Shown: positions 20,167-31,100 of the stretch, one piece after another
Layout: each line of letters starts with the position of its first letter
Position numbering within the stretch: the stretch's first letter is position 1
Assembly (NCBI GenBank): GCA_003439945.1
Contig: QVRM01006121.1
Coordinates: forward strand, 816,501-880,500
Direction: 5' to 3'
DNA from: Dermanyssus gallinae
Taxonomy: Eukaryota > Arthropoda > Arachnida > Mesostigmata > Dermanyssidae
DNA length: 64,000 nucleotides
The notes under the pieces: generated by a model
What the model was told of the DNA's origin: nothing
Database searches by the model: none
What the model saw: only the letters and a program-made list of their open reading frames with translations
Program-made: the position numbers and the translations under genes

Positions 20167-21710
20167 GGACTACATAGCCGCTGCAGATGCGCCGCCATCG
20201 ACCAGCGAAAGGGCTAGGGAATCGGTAACGGTTGCACCGTAAACCAGCATTTCGCCTCACTCGAAGAGTGTAATTTAAGAGCATCCTATGTTTGATTGAT
20301 GATATGATGACCCCATATTTTGGTAGAACTTGTTAAAAATCAGGTTCCCAATGGAAGGGCGGGATGCCTCCGCTAAGGTCCCTCCTCTGTTAGTACGGGG
20401 TCTTTTGGGAGTCCGACATCGGGTTGCGGGGAAAAGTACCTACAGTAATCATATCACGAATCGAGGCACCATCGCTATGGTACTAAAACGATCTTCTTAA
20501 ATGTACATTCTTGCGGCTGTTCTATAAGCTGCTATAACTGCTCTCTGCTGCAACTATTCGCTTTCTTGTGGCCAGAATCAGTATAAAATAAAGCGAAGCA
20601 GAATGGTTTCGTTATCGTTTCTTTACCAAACAACTCGTTTACCAGTAATGACGCCGTTTGTGAAGTAATGTCCGACTATCCTAACTAATATGACACATGA
20701 TAGTATGCCACTCTCACTTCTAAGCAAGACATTCCCCCCAATATCCAATTATTAACGGTGGGAACATGACATCTGGGTCGCTACAAACGTGTGCACCGTT
20801 ACGGGTGATCCAGTGTAGGGACATTCTCACGTTTCCTGCCTCGGCGAGAGCTGGAGCATTACTGACCCGGGCATCGCCAGCACTTGAGCATTGAGGGTGC
20901 AGCCGAGTTTGTAACTGTCGCGTCCCAACTCAGCGTGGAACCACTCTCGAACGGGGTTAAGGTCAGATCGTCGGGTACCTCCACCCCTCCCCCCCCCTTT
21001 GTTAAGTCCGACGGGTTTCAGGGCGCACGGTAGGCCACTGAATCGTGGCGCATCCCGGAATGAGGTTTTTGGGCCCTTTGCTTATCCTAAGTTACCGACC
21101 ATACCCTCTGGCGCCCAGTTTCGGCGGGCTCGTGGCTGCACAGGGCAACTGCTCTACGGCGGCTTGTTTCCCATCAAGCTTCTAGGTTTGTAAGAGCGAT
21201 ACAATCGAGAGGAGTTCTAGCCCGTTGCCTAGACCTGTGAAGGTCGTTGAGGCGTTGAGTCGCTTCAGGACTCCCGAAGCGAGCGAACAATCTGCACCTC
21301 GGAACAGGTGGTTGAGACGGGGGACCAAAATGAGAATCTTAGAGGAAAAGGTTTCGGTGAGAAGTGCCTACCAAGTGAATGCGCGACATCGCACGTTCTT
21401 ATTTCTCAAGGGCAGCCAGAACTTCCTACTGGATTAGGCAAACGCCTGGCAACTTTAGATCCGCGCTGATCAAGGCCGCCCTTCGAGTTTGGTCGCGCCT
21501 CACCGAGGCTCCCTGGGAATCAAGGTCAATAGCAGTTTTGTACAACATGGTCTTCACACTTTGCAGTGTTTATGTCCAGACCACTTCGCTCAGCAAACTC
21601 GACGACTCTGTGGATGTCCTTCATAAAAAAAAACGTATATATATATCAGAAATAAATTTTTGTTACTGGAAAGAGGGAGCGGAGATGACTTTTATTAAAT
21701 CCTTGTAAAT
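20167..21710. other. Anoctamin intron 1, probable decayed retroelement DNA
   Basis: GC-richer than the flanking intron, with a short C run near 20988. Open frames on both strands lack recognisable motifs. A retroelement origin is guessed from composition only. Confidence 0.3.
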
Positions 21711-21962
21711 TGTGATTTTAGTTAGGCTGACTGACATAAGTTTATAAAATGCATGATTGTGAGAGAAAACATCACTCAATTGAAAAACCGAGCAGATCGT
21801 CGCATTTGGGAAAATTGTACAGTGTCTGTTCTAGGTAAGACCAATCATATTTCAGACGATGTAAAATTTTCTCCGAAATGCTTGGCTTTCAATTGAGTAT
21901 AAACGTTTTCTCACAATCGTGCGATTTATGAACTTATGTCGGACAGCCTACCTATAATCACA
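21711..21962. mobile_element. MITE-like element with ~60-bp terminal inverted repeats
   Basis: The left end begins TGTGATTTTAGTTAGGCTG and continues ACTGACATAAGTTTATAAA and GATTGTGAGAGAAAAC. The right end, reversed, begins TGTGATTATAGGTAGGCTG and continues TCCGACATAAGTTCATAAA and GATTGTGAGAAAACG. An internal CTCAATTGAAA / TTTCAATTGAG pair continues the palindrome. There is no coding content. The TTAGGCTGTCCGACATAAG-like end is typical of Tc1/mariner termini. Confidence 0.82.
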
Positions 21963-22089
21963 GCTAGATTAATTTCCATCCCACTCCTATACGAAACGTC
22001 TTCGGTCCCACTTTTCATTGACAGAAATTACTTTCTCACCGAGCTTGACCATACCCCTGAGTTTTAGACGAGATTGTCTTGACAACACT

Positions 22090-22093
<4 letters not shown>

Positions 22094-22169
<76 letters not shown>

Positions 22170-22179
22170 TGTATATATA
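22094..22179. repeat. (AT)n microsatellite, long
   Basis: 70 bp of pure AT, then an imperfect extension (ATACATATATGTATATATAG). Confidence 0.95.
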
Positions 22180-23006
22180 GCACAATCGGCAAAGATGCTA
22201 TACTGTCTTTGAAAGCCGAATGAAGTGAGGTTGCTTTATGTGCATGCCACTGCTACTTCAGCTCTGGACAGACAACCAGGCATTCAAGCGCAGAAAATAA
22301 GTGCTATGCATGCTTGCTTCATTAACACACCCGGCAATCGGTTTCTGTCCGAGTTAGGAGGAGAAGTTTCTCTTGCTGGCTGCTGGTCAACCAGCGCAGG
22401 ACTATATTTCTGCCGACGCAGCTGCGTAGCCGGTCAGTAATCGAACGCAAATCGATGCCATTCATATCCAGCCTTGTGGCTTTGTTTGACATAAGCGTTT
22501 GACAAGTCCCTGGTGCTAATGCGAGGCGACGCATTTGTATCTAATTTGAATACTTGTCTGTGCTGATTGATGCATGAATTATTGCTTATTGCTGCCGTTA
22601 TGACTGTTGTTGATTTTTGTTGTTGGTGGTGTTGTTGTCGTAGAGCTTGCCGTTGCTTCCGTTTGTACTGAAGCTGTCAGTATTGCCGCTGTCATTTTCC
22701 TGTCGCTATAATGTTGTCTGTTGTTTTGCTAGAACAACCGTTTATACTATTGTGGTATTCATATTACTGGGTTAGACGTCTTCACAGCAGTGACTGTGAA
22801 CGCGTTGCGAGCCGCAGTCAAATAATTATTATCAAATTATTATCCCGTAAGTTGTAGTTCATAACACAGGGTGTATCTGTCCAGTTCGCTTTAAAAGCAT
22901 GAGGCCCCAATGGCACAATGTTTTGCTTTAGTTTGTCCAAAGCTGGTGATGGTTATCGCAATACCAGATGGTTGCAGCTAATGCTGGTATCAATTGGGTT
23001 GTAGTG

Positions 23007-23011
<5 letters not shown>
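22180..23011. other. Anoctamin intron 1, no gene seen
   Basis: Scattered GTT/TTG triplets at 22595-22640. No exon or transposon motif. Confidence 0.4.

Positions 23012-23048
<37 letters not shown>
23012..23048. repeat. (AT)n microsatellite
   Basis: 37 bp of AT repeats on the left side of retroelement fragment D copy 2. Confidence 0.95.
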
Positions 23049-23053
<5 letters not shown>

Positions 23054-23089
23054 CTTTTTCAAATATATTTATTTTTCGTATATTACAAT

Positions 23090-23440
23090 ATGTATGCGGG
23101 ACACATATTACGGAAGATTAGCTATGCCAATGAGTCTAGCGGGTGTGATAGTATTGTGACTGTCACGTATCCGCATCGTCTAGGCTAGGCCGAGACCACT
23201 TCAGAAGTGTGCCCCGAACGGAGGTCGCGTTTCCACGTTGTCTGGATGTCAAGATCCAGGAGTTGTTTAAAAATGGACGACGATCTGCTATGACCGGTTG
23301 ACATATTTAACATAGTGCCGACTTTGTGGATCAGCTGTCTGGTCCGAACACCAGAAGCACCCAAGGTCTCAAACGCGAGGTGCCAGAATTCGTGGGGATA
23401 CCTAATTGATGAGTAATTTCTTAGCTTGCTGCTCTCCGCA
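23090..23440 (-). mobile_element. Retroelement fragment D, copy 2
   Basis: The minus-strand frame reads PHEFWHLAFETLGASGVR, then a Gly/Ser-rich stretch (LNMSTGHSRSSSIFKQ) and LDLDIQTTWK. It resembles the conserved 'Y-x-F-x-P-x-A-F-E-T-L-G-x-x-G ... TGDPR ... QR-S-A-I-Q-R-G-N' C-terminal block seen in many metazoan retroelement polyproteins. This is motif recall, not a search. It is homologous to 19894-20166, and (AT)n arrays lie on both sides (23012-23048, 23451-23483). Confidence 0.6.
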
Positions 23441-23447
23441 AGGTGGG

Positions 23448-23450
<3 letters not shown>

Positions 23451-23483
<33 letters not shown>
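23451..23483. repeat. (AT)n microsatellite
   Basis: 33 bp of TA repeats on the right side of fragment D copy 2. Confidence 0.95.
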
Positions 23484-23485
<2 letters not shown>

Positions 23486-24106
23486 AATCGCCTGAAGATA
23501 TCGAATCTATCCGACAAATAAACGTAGTGTAAACAGCCGTAGAAGTCATCACGTCATTAAGCAGAAGACACGATTGAAATGTGAGAGAACGCAAGAGACA
23601 AGAGCACTGAAACAATACAATTCGAATTTTACCAGACAACTGTTATTAGGAGCATCATGGTGACATCGTCCGTCCGCCTGCCCTCCTGAGGGCTAAATTA
23701 TATTCTTGCAAAGGTCCTCATTATGGTTTATGATTGACCTCGGCACGCTAAGTAACCCTTCAGTGGCTATCCGGACCACGGCCTTTACTTCAAAAGCTGC
23801 TACCATAAGTTACCAAAACAAGTTACTGTTTAACATGATAGTCAGCTCCAGCAGCAACGAAACAGTCATGAATATGAACATGCGACACTGGGCATGACGC
23901 GCAGCACCGATCGAGCAAGTAGTCCGTATCTCGTCGTCTCAGACCGAACTTTGAGCGAAGGTCAAATCAAAGCGTCGAGGACTAGCTTTTCATTCGTGGA
24001 ACTTGTCACTTTTTTCTTGCTCTGAGTGGTTGTTGTAAGCCGCGAAAATGTCGGAATGCACGTTCTCTCCCCCCTCCCCGCGCAGTGAGAATTTAGAAAA
24101 GGCTAG
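23484..24106. other. Anoctamin intron 1, no gene seen
   Basis: No recognised exon; a C-rich tract CCCCCCTCCCCGCGC lies near 24070. Confidence 0.4.
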
Positions 24107-25180
24107 ATGATCATATTTTTCTTAAGTCAGATTGTAGAAGGTATCGACCTTGCAAAGCTGTGTGGCAAGGTTCTTAGATTTAAAAAAAGCATACATATGA
24201 TGGACAGAACAAAGTTGTATCAAATTCGGTTGGATGAGAGCTTTAAGATAAGCTTGCTGAATTTACTAGCAGAAAATTTACGGCAAGGATGTCCGTTGTC
24301 ATCGGCGAGTTTTTCGGTGTGTATGGAGATAATAGCGTGAAAGATTAATGGCATGAGTTTAGGGTGGCAAACAGGGGAAAAAAGCGTATATAAATATCAA
24401 GACACCTGTGCTGCGGATTTCTGACGATATGGTAGTGTTAAAACAGGGCACTAGCGAAGTTCAACACATTTTTAACGCATATGGGAAAACAGCAGACGAG
24501 CTGGACATGGTGTTTAATGGAAAAATACGCAACAGAAGAATAAATGCAGTAACATATAAGAGACTATGGTATTAAAATTAATAAATATATGTATAGTAAT
24601 ATGTACTGTATAGAAAGCCATGTATGCACCAGAATTGACTTTTTTGTTGCATTTCTGGTCTACACCTCAGGGTTGGGAGAGATGTTACAAACAACACAAA
24701 GGGAAGTGATAAGATTCGCGTTGGGTTACCGTACAAATTTCTTCGGGGGATTAAGGGTCAGGGAAGTACAAAGTAAGCTAAAATTTAGTATCAGGATTAA
24801 GAATGTCACAAATAAAATATAGGTCAGGCAGATGCAGCTAGTGAAGACGGCTCTAACTATCAAAACGAAGTGGGGTCGTGGAGAAGAGTTTGCGCCTAAA
24901 GAGATTGGGTACAATAGCCAGCAACGGGCAGGAGCAATACAAGGGTGAGTGGATTTTGGCTATGGGTTCCACATCGAGCTTGGCAGATATATATGGACAG
25001 AAAATTCAGGAAAAGAGCAGGGTAGAATGGGTATACGGTAATTCAAGGACGAGTGGGCTGTTGGCAAATGCCAGAGCAGGGATGTTGGCTACAAGAAGAG
25101 GAGGAATTACAGAATGTCGAGCTTGTGGCTTAGAAAATGAGTTCATTTAACATATTGCAAAACGATGTACAGTCTTGGGG
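24107..25180 (+). pseudogene. LINE reverse transcriptase and C-terminal region, decayed
   Basis: Successive + frames give DRTKLYQIRLDESFKISLLN, then LRQGCPLSSASFSVCMEIIA (RT motif B, 'R-Q-G-C-P-L-S-P-x-L-F-x-I-Y-M-E-x-I'), then DDMVVLKQGTSEVQHIFNAY (motif C region, the Y-A-D-D half surviving as DD), and NGKIRNRRINAV. A later part has QTTQREVIRFALGY, and a final block has WVYGNSRTSGLLANARAGML and ECRACGLENEF. Stops fall between blocks. It lacks a 5' end and an endonuclease. The C-terminal CRACG motif resembles other LINE Cys/His motifs but with a different spacing from type A. Confidence 0.82.
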
Positions 25181-25715
25181 GAAACAAAGGTATAGGCCTG
25201 TCACAGGCCCTAGCTTTATGACCAAATATTAGGAGCGACCAGGTCGATATTACAAAGAAGAGATTGTGCTAAGGGAAGGCAAATACTCAGTAGATATTGG
25301 AGGATATATTTATGATATGGACGCATAGGATATATATATATATATATAGCCGCTCTAAGCTCCCCGGTGTAAATGGGTGACATGTGTATTTAGGTATACA
25401 GGTCAAACAAAAAATAAATGAAGCAATCATGGTACGTATTCTAACGACGGGTCGATGTGCCGTAATGGCGACATAGCAATGCATTTCGAACGTTTTTGCA
25501 TTCGTTGCACGACTCGATTCGAGGCCGCATCGCCGCTTTTTTGGCGTGTCACCTTTGTTGTGCGTGAGCAGCTTCAACTGCATAGCGATGCGGCAATCGA
25601 TCGATAAACAAACACTCTGCGATTGGCCAGATAGCGGCTAAAAAAGAAGCCAGGAATAGTAGAATGATTAAACGAATTATTAATACGTAACAGCATCGGG
25701 AATATGACAGTAAAA

Positions 25716-25717
<2 letters not shown>
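25181..25717. other. Anoctamin intron 1, no gene seen
   Basis: Includes an 18-bp (AT)n at 25331-25348; nothing else recognised. Confidence 0.4.

Positions 25718-25771
<54 letters not shown>
25718..25771. repeat. (AAT)n microsatellite
   Basis: About 18 AAT units. Confidence 0.95.
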
Positions 25772-25774
<3 letters not shown>

Positions 25775-25840
25775 AATAGCTAGATGGTAACCATAAAATA
25801 ACGAGGATACACATTCACACCTCACAATTGTATTGTCCAT

Positions 25841-25863
25841 AATAATAATAATAATAATAATAC

Positions 25864-25905
<42 letters not shown>

Positions 25906-25930
25906 TATTATTATTATTATTATTATTATT
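25841..25930. repeat. (AAT)n-(ATT)n palindromic microsatellite
   Basis: AAT repeats (25841-25862) run through TACGTA into ATT repeats (25867-25930). The two halves are reverse complements around a TACGTA centre, so the array can fold as a hairpin. Confidence 0.93.
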
Positions 25931-26594
25931 CAACATCGGCGTATATTACTCAAATTAAACGCTTCTAATAACAAAGCCATTTAGTTTTTGTCCTACAATA
26001 TGATCTTTGGTCTTACTATTGGCATTATGCACTCTAGCTTAAAGTATTTAACCAATTCATCGTTTCTGAATGCAGAATGCAACCTACTGCGACGTTTGTT
26101 GTTGTTGTTGTTGCGGTTTTTGCTATTATCTTTATTGTTGTTGCGTTGATGCTATTATACTACACGAACGACTCTTAATACGCCCGAGTTTATCGAGCAG
26201 TCATAAGCGATGACGTATGGTCTCTCTGCCGGTGTTGGCCGTTTAGTGCGCCGCTTTGTCATGATATCTAAGCGCAGCTGAACATTCACACTCAAGGTGG
26301 CACGACGTGTGTATGCTGCGCATGATGTTTACACTGCTGTGAATTAGTGGCATTAATCTTCCTAATAGCGTCGGTGGTGGTGGTGGTGGCGGCGATAACG
26401 TTGCCAGATCCAACAACGGTCGATGACACCGCAGCGCGCTGTGTAAGCAGAAGCACTATGTAAAGCGTAGTGCTAAGCTATGGCCGTTTCGTCCGTAGCG
26501 CGGAACTCGATCTAAGATCGACCTCTTGCCGTTCTAGCCTAACTTGTTAAAGCAACAATATTAATCATATAACGATTCTGTGTAAAAACTCACA

Positions 26595-26595
<1 letters not shown>
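25931..26595. other. Anoctamin intron 1, no gene seen
   Basis: Small GTT cluster (26098-26112) and GGT cluster (26375-26390). GC-richer at 26180-26540 but without a recognised gene. Confidence 0.4.
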
Positions 26596-26633
<38 letters not shown>

Positions 26634-26651
26634 TATGTATATATATAAATA

Positions 26652-26707
<56 letters not shown>
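26596..26707. repeat. Compound (AT)n/(AAT) microsatellite
   Basis: About 110 bp, two AT runs joined by ATATAAATATAT units; among the longest arrays in the window. Confidence 0.95.
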
Positions 26708-26708
<1 letters not shown>

Positions 26709-26877
26709 CAATGGTTTTATTATAATTTAAAAAAATATATAAAATGCTTCACGGCGATGCTGCTCGTCGACCTGGTTGCTCCTTCTGCGCGCCGTAGTCG
26801 CTCTATCGCTCATGCCCGTGAGGAAGTCCTGCCCTCTGGCGCGAAGGTCCGGTTCCATCCAGTCTCTCATAGTTCCG

Positions 26878-26900
26878 ATATATATATATATATATACATA
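26878..26900. repeat. (AT)n microsatellite
   Basis: About 19 bp of AT with a C interruption. Confidence 0.9.
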
Positions 26901-27029
26901 TACTGATTATGTGGTAATTAGTATACATTTAAAAAGTAAGTTTTTTTATTTCGGAGTGGAACATTTAAGTCGAACAGGCCAGACGAGAGATCAAGGGTTT
27001 GGTCTCCTTTGGTCGCCTTTGGTCTGGTA

Positions 27030-27335
27030 CTGCATGTGATTTGCAGTCGCTACGTATACACCAGTGCACCACCATAGTGCATGGTTATCACTATGTGGTA
27101 TGTTCAAACACCGTATTTTACGAAAAGTACGGGTTGCGCTTCTGTCGGTTCTGTCTGAAGCAGAGATGTGTGTTTGCTAAGCACTATGCAGTGGAATGCG
27201 CAGCAGTAGATCATAAATCGTTGCTCTACTTGTCTCGCCAGAAGAGCTCAGACAGACAAAGGTCTACGAGGACAACCTAATTCATAAAGTATATATTATA
27301 CGTAGTTTAGGCGAAATAAACAGAATTGAACGACG
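27030..27335 (+). pseudogene. LINE type A C-terminal fragment
   Basis: The + frame reads HQCTTIVHGYHYVVCSNTVF then GLRFCRFCLK, AKHYAVECAAVDHKSLLYLS. It aligns residue by residue with the 54.7-kb copy (TTWHGYHHLLCLRG, CVCKYCGECNIGRYHILTCS). The shared motif is H-G-Y/F-H-x(4)C ... C-x-x-C-x(7-8)-H-x(4)-C. The 3' end (GCGAAATAAACAGAATTGAAC) matches the family's terminal sequence. No RT is attached. Confidence 0.75.
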
Positions 27336-27701
27336 GCTTAAGTGTAAGTTCTGAGCAGACTATAGTGATATCCGTGATAAGAAGAGCATTACATTGCATA
27401 ATTGAATTCTTCTAACGTGTACAAAATGTATATGTTAAATTAGAGCATTAAAAACGTTCTATTGTATTTTTCTACTAAAGAAACCTAATATAGTAGATAG
27501 TGTTGATTATCTAGTAATGCGAATTAGCCCACAGTTTATTGTGAGCGGCAAAGTGTACCATCAGTTATAGATTATATATATGAACTTAGGTAATCACTTC
27601 ACTACATAGTACCAGTCATGGAAGCGGTGTTGGGTTCCTTTCTAAACACGGCGTAAGACCAAACCCAGTTGTCTTAAAGATATGTTCAGGGTCGCTCTGC
27701 T
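27336..27701 (-). other. CAP gene 3' UTR and flank
   Basis: Downstream of the minus-strand CAP stop codon. A minus-strand AATAAA lies at 27540-27535, about 160 bp after the stop, a plausible poly(A) signal. Nothing else recognised. Confidence 0.4.
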
Positions 27702-28047
27702 TTAGTAGTGTTTGCTTTGAGTAAGTCGCCTGAGTCGGATAGCCTTGCGCAGCTTGGCTTCATCGACCACCTTGCAGAGACCACCCGTTGCGTCTGGGCG
27801 AGTTCCATTGACGCACTTCGTCGCGTTTGGACCGATCTTAAACATGTAATGACCTACGTGATTGCCCGCTCTCGAGTAGTTACACACCACAACGGCGTAG
27901 TTTCTGCGGTCTTTCGTGTAGGCGTTGTAAGCGCAACCGACCAGATATGACGTGGCCCACAGCATCTGGGTAAAGTGTCCAATTTTCACTTGCGTCACTT
28001 TGAATGGAAAGACCATCTCGGCAGTTGTGTTTGCTTCTTCCGACATC
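27702..28047 (-). CDS. CAP superfamily (antigen-5/SCP), last exon with both CAP signatures
   Basis: Minus-strand exon ending in a stop at 27702. It contains KIGHFTQMLWATS, a perfect CAP1 signature (G-H-F-T-Q-x-x-W-x-x-S/T), and VVVCNYSRAGNHVG, the CAP2 signature (C-N-Y-x-x-x-G-N). A basic tail with two Cys (KCVNGTRP ... LCKVV) follows. CAP proteins are small secreted proteins found in venoms, saliva and plasma. The acceptor is TTCCAG|G (AG at 28049-28048), which puts one base before the ATG-like codon and so needs a phase-2 donor upstream. CAP2 is normally followed by a short Cys-rich end in arthropod members, as here. The exon lies in reverse orientation inside anoctamin intron 1. Confidence 0.93.
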
Positions 28048-28124
28048 CTGGAAGTACTTTAATTTTTAGCGTGTATAAATGTATATTTTTCAAATTCGTC
28101 ATCTATATATATTAAAACACGTGG

Positions 28125-28166
28125 TATATATATATATATATATATATATAAATATATATATATATT
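28125..28166. repeat. (AT)n microsatellite
   Basis: About 42 bp of AT with one AA interruption. Confidence 0.93.
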
Positions 28167-28381
28167 TGTAACAAGTGCTATATATATAGATATATATGTT
28201 AGCCGCTTCTTCACTTTGCTTTTGCAATTGTTTTCCTTGGCGTAGCGTTGCATGGCTAAGAGGTGAATAAAATAGCATATCCTTTAACTGACCATGAAGA
28301 GCTCATATTATGAATGTCTTCTAAAATCACTTTAGAATAAATGTATGATACTTCCTTACTTCTTTTAAAATAGTTGATAAA

Positions 28382-28385
<4 letters not shown>

Positions 28386-28428
<43 letters not shown>
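28386..28428. repeat. (AT)n microsatellite
   Basis: About 43 bp of AT, close to the left end of the long-TIR transposon. Confidence 0.95.
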
Positions 28429-28431
<3 letters not shown>

Positions 28432-28599
28432 GCCGCCAAGCCTAAATATATAAAAATCTCTCAGTACCTTGAAATCACGAAACATCTATCTATATTGACA
28501 CTACCGGGGTCATGATAAAACCTTTTTCACATTATTTGATGTCGTCGGGACATGGTTTTAAGATGTATTGTAATATTTACTTGTTTCATATTTTGCTTT

Positions 28600-30850
28600 T
28601 CTTTTAATTATAATTAATACATAAAATTATAGAACTCGTTATGCCAATTATGTTTCTAATGGAACATGGTCTCGGAGAGACAGCAAGTGATTCTATAGAG
28701 AAACTAAGCACATCGTCGTGTTCCGAGATTAAATGATAAAATCGGCTTCCTTTGACATACGATCCCGGCTAGAAGATGCAACATGCTCATTTAGTAATTA
28801 AATAAAAAAAATAAGTTCTATTATTAGCTTTCACATTGATGCTTTAAAACCATAACTCTACGATGATTCACATCACACATAAGGCAAATGCAAAAGCATT
28901 TTGCGATAATATTAGTATCAAATATATGGAGATCCGAGCCGTGGTCACGGAGTAATTACGGTTTTCCGGAGGGCATGTCGAGAGTGCATGCGTAAATGAC
29001 CTACTCAATCAGATAAATCACTTGTCATAATCATAGAAGCATGCATAACTATTTATTATCTCTATTGCTCGTTATTGCTCGAAGGTGCCTTCACGAATCA
29101 TTTGGTATAATCGGTAGCGCCTGCAGAGGTTTTGTTGCACGTCTTGAAATATGCCAGGCATTGCTCTAAAGGGTTTAGCAGCAGAGATTACTCTAGCGAC
29201 CAGCTCATCGCGTGACTCGACGGGAGTCTCGTAGACGAGAGCCTTTAGGTGGTCGCAAAGAAAAAAATCGGTACTTCTTATATACGGCGATCATGTGGCC
29301 AAATGATTGGGTTCAAACGTCCATTCGTGAATCTCGAAGGTCACGTTAAGGTAATCGCGTACCGCAGCGGTGACTCCGTCATGCGGAAACCGCATGGTCT
29401 CGCCAACACGTTCTGTAACAGCCTTCCAACAGCCCTGAAAATGTTTTACTCAGAAGTGCATGGCATGTTTCTTTATCCAACCGGTTAGGAAGTACGTGTG
29501 GGCCTATAAGGTGGTGGCTCACTATGCAAGCCGCCCACACATTCACGGAGAAACGATCCTGGCGTCCACGCTGGCGAATCATATGCGGGTTTTCGCTTGC
29601 CCAAAAATAGGTGCTGTCCTACTAAACACATCTTCTTGTACAAAGCAACCTTAATCCGTCAAAAGCACAAGGGCAAAGAACTTTGCATTAGCTTCTACTT
29701 GCCGCGGAAGCCACCTTTAGTAGGTAACCCGTCGCATGTAGTCTGCATCCACCAGAGCTTGAACTTGTTGCCGTCGGTACGGATGTGCTCGTGCGGTTCT
29801 TAGTACCCCACTCTGTGAACGGTACTGCGACTCACACCGACTCGGGCCACTTCCCTCAGGCTTACGGAAGGACGATCGGCTTTTTCTGGGTCTGAAGAAT
29901 GCGTTCTTCCATAGCTGGTGTTCTTGCCGTCCTCCGTGCCCCAGCTTCTGACGTATTGACTGACGATTATGGTACGATCCAGTTTCACGTACGTGACGAT
30001 GTATGTTCACAAACGTGTCAGTACAAGGTAAGCGTCTCCTTGGAAAACGCAAATCGTGTTGTGGCCGCGCCTCGTGTGCGTCACACCGTGCTTCAACGTT
30101 AATGTGAGAGATGTCCACTTTGTCGGCCTCTATGTACCAGGTCATCACGGGACAGTAACAACAAAGAAGGCGAATCGTCAATGCGAATAATTCATACTTC
30201 ACACATTTATATATATGCTTCTGTAGTGAATGCGAATCGTTGATTTGGTCACTGCTGGTTCAGCGTTTCTACTCCGTGGTAGTCAAGTTGAATATTGCAT
30301 CGATGTGGCCTCCGAAAGGGTGGAACAATAGAGAGAGTCGAGTATGCTCGTCACATTTTAACCGTTAAAATCTCTACGAACGCTGCCGATTGCGCTTAGT
30401 GGTTTGCGCAGGCACCTTTGAGCAGTTATTGTACGATTATAAATTGTTGTGTGTGCTTCTAGATTGATTTATCTGATGAATGATAATCACTTATGCATGC
30501 ACTCAATCTCAATACGCCGTCCAGAAAGCTTTCATTACTCCGCAACTACGAATCGCTTCGCCATAAATTTGGTACCAAAATAATCGTTATGAAACGTACA
30601 TTTGCTGCATAGATGCACATTTTTCTGTTTTAAGCGCTGTACATGGTCGTATGGTTAATATTCTAAAATATTGAACGTGAAACCTAATTATATAACCTAT
30701 TTTTTTAATTAATTCACGAATACAATGACGTATTTGGTTTTTCGACAGAAAGATTGGTTGTCTCGCAAACGCAATTTCATGCCCTTATGTCGGGTAATAA
30801 TACTTTTATAAATCATCGAGGACTACTTTGTATATATAGCATTTAAGCGC
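28600..30850. mobile_element. Long-inverted-repeat transposon with internal transposase remnant
   Basis: The left arm (about 28610-29020) and right arm (about 30460-30840) are reverse complements at several anchors. GAGTGCATGCGTAAATGA and AATCAGATAAATCA on the left face TCACTTATGCATGCACTC and TTGATTTATCTGATGAAT on the right. The left arm shares a 23-bp identical block (28700-28722, containing CTAAGCACATCGTCG) with 63546-63568, and matches 60288-60310 in reverse with one mismatch. The right arm shares GGTTGTCTCGCAA and CTTATGTCGGGTAATAA with the 60.35-kb element. Between the arms is the transposase at 29070-30200. Outer ends are approximate; the right end may be cut near the SINE at 30875. Confidence 0.8.
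29070..30200 (-). pseudogene. Mariner-type transposase (IS630-Tc1-mariner superfamily), decayed
   Basis: The minus strand read 5' to 3' gives LRFPRRRLPCTDTFVNIHRH then VRETGS (N-terminal helix-turn-helix region; normally 'YPDRRxPxxxTFxxVxxRLRETGSF'). VARVGVSRSTVHRV follows (second HTH). A catalytic-domain stretch reads FSVNVWAACIVSHHLIGPHV then LPNRLDKETCHALLSKTFS. Next is MRFPHDGVTAAVRDYLNVTF (normally W-F-x-H-D-G-A-P-x-H-F; the central A-P and H are altered), then IRSTDFFLCDHLKALVYETP (third Asp region, normally D-L-T-P-x-D-F-F-L-W-G) and a C-terminal RRYRLYQMIREGTFEQ. At least two stops or frameshifts were seen. It lies inside the long inverted repeats and inside an intron of the CAP gene, on the same strand as the CAP gene. 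Confidence 0.85.
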
Positions 30851-30874
30851 GCATTGTATACAGATAGTTCTTCA

Positions 30875-31067
30875 CCGAGCAAGGTGGCTTAGTGGCAAAG
30901 CCTTTGCCTTGCATTCGGGAGGACTGCGTTCGAGACCCAGACCGGCCACTCTTAAATTGGTTTGCATGGTTTCCAATTTAGACAAGGTAAATGCCAGAGT
31001 GGCATAAACTTAGCCATGACATGAAAAATCCGTACACGGGCAATTGCCTTACGGGAAAAAAAAAAAG
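30875..31067 (+). mobile_element. tRNA-SINE family 1, copy 3
   Basis: Full-length: A box TGGCTTAGTGGC, B box GCGTTCGAGACCC, AAATTGG/CCAATTT hairpin, tail GGGCAATTGCCTTACGGG and an A run. It sits just beyond the right arm of the long-TIR transposon and about 35-45 bp from the CAP middle-exon donor. An AGTTCT matches on both flanks (30866, 31067), too short to call a target duplication. Confidence 0.92.
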
Positions 31068-31100
31068 TTCTATTGCGTTTATTGCACATCTGTGTGTAAC

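Noticed and set aside
22018..22212. Open frames with (YI)n or (IY)n tracts here and at about 20 other places
   Set aside because: Translation of (AT)n arrays, not proteins.
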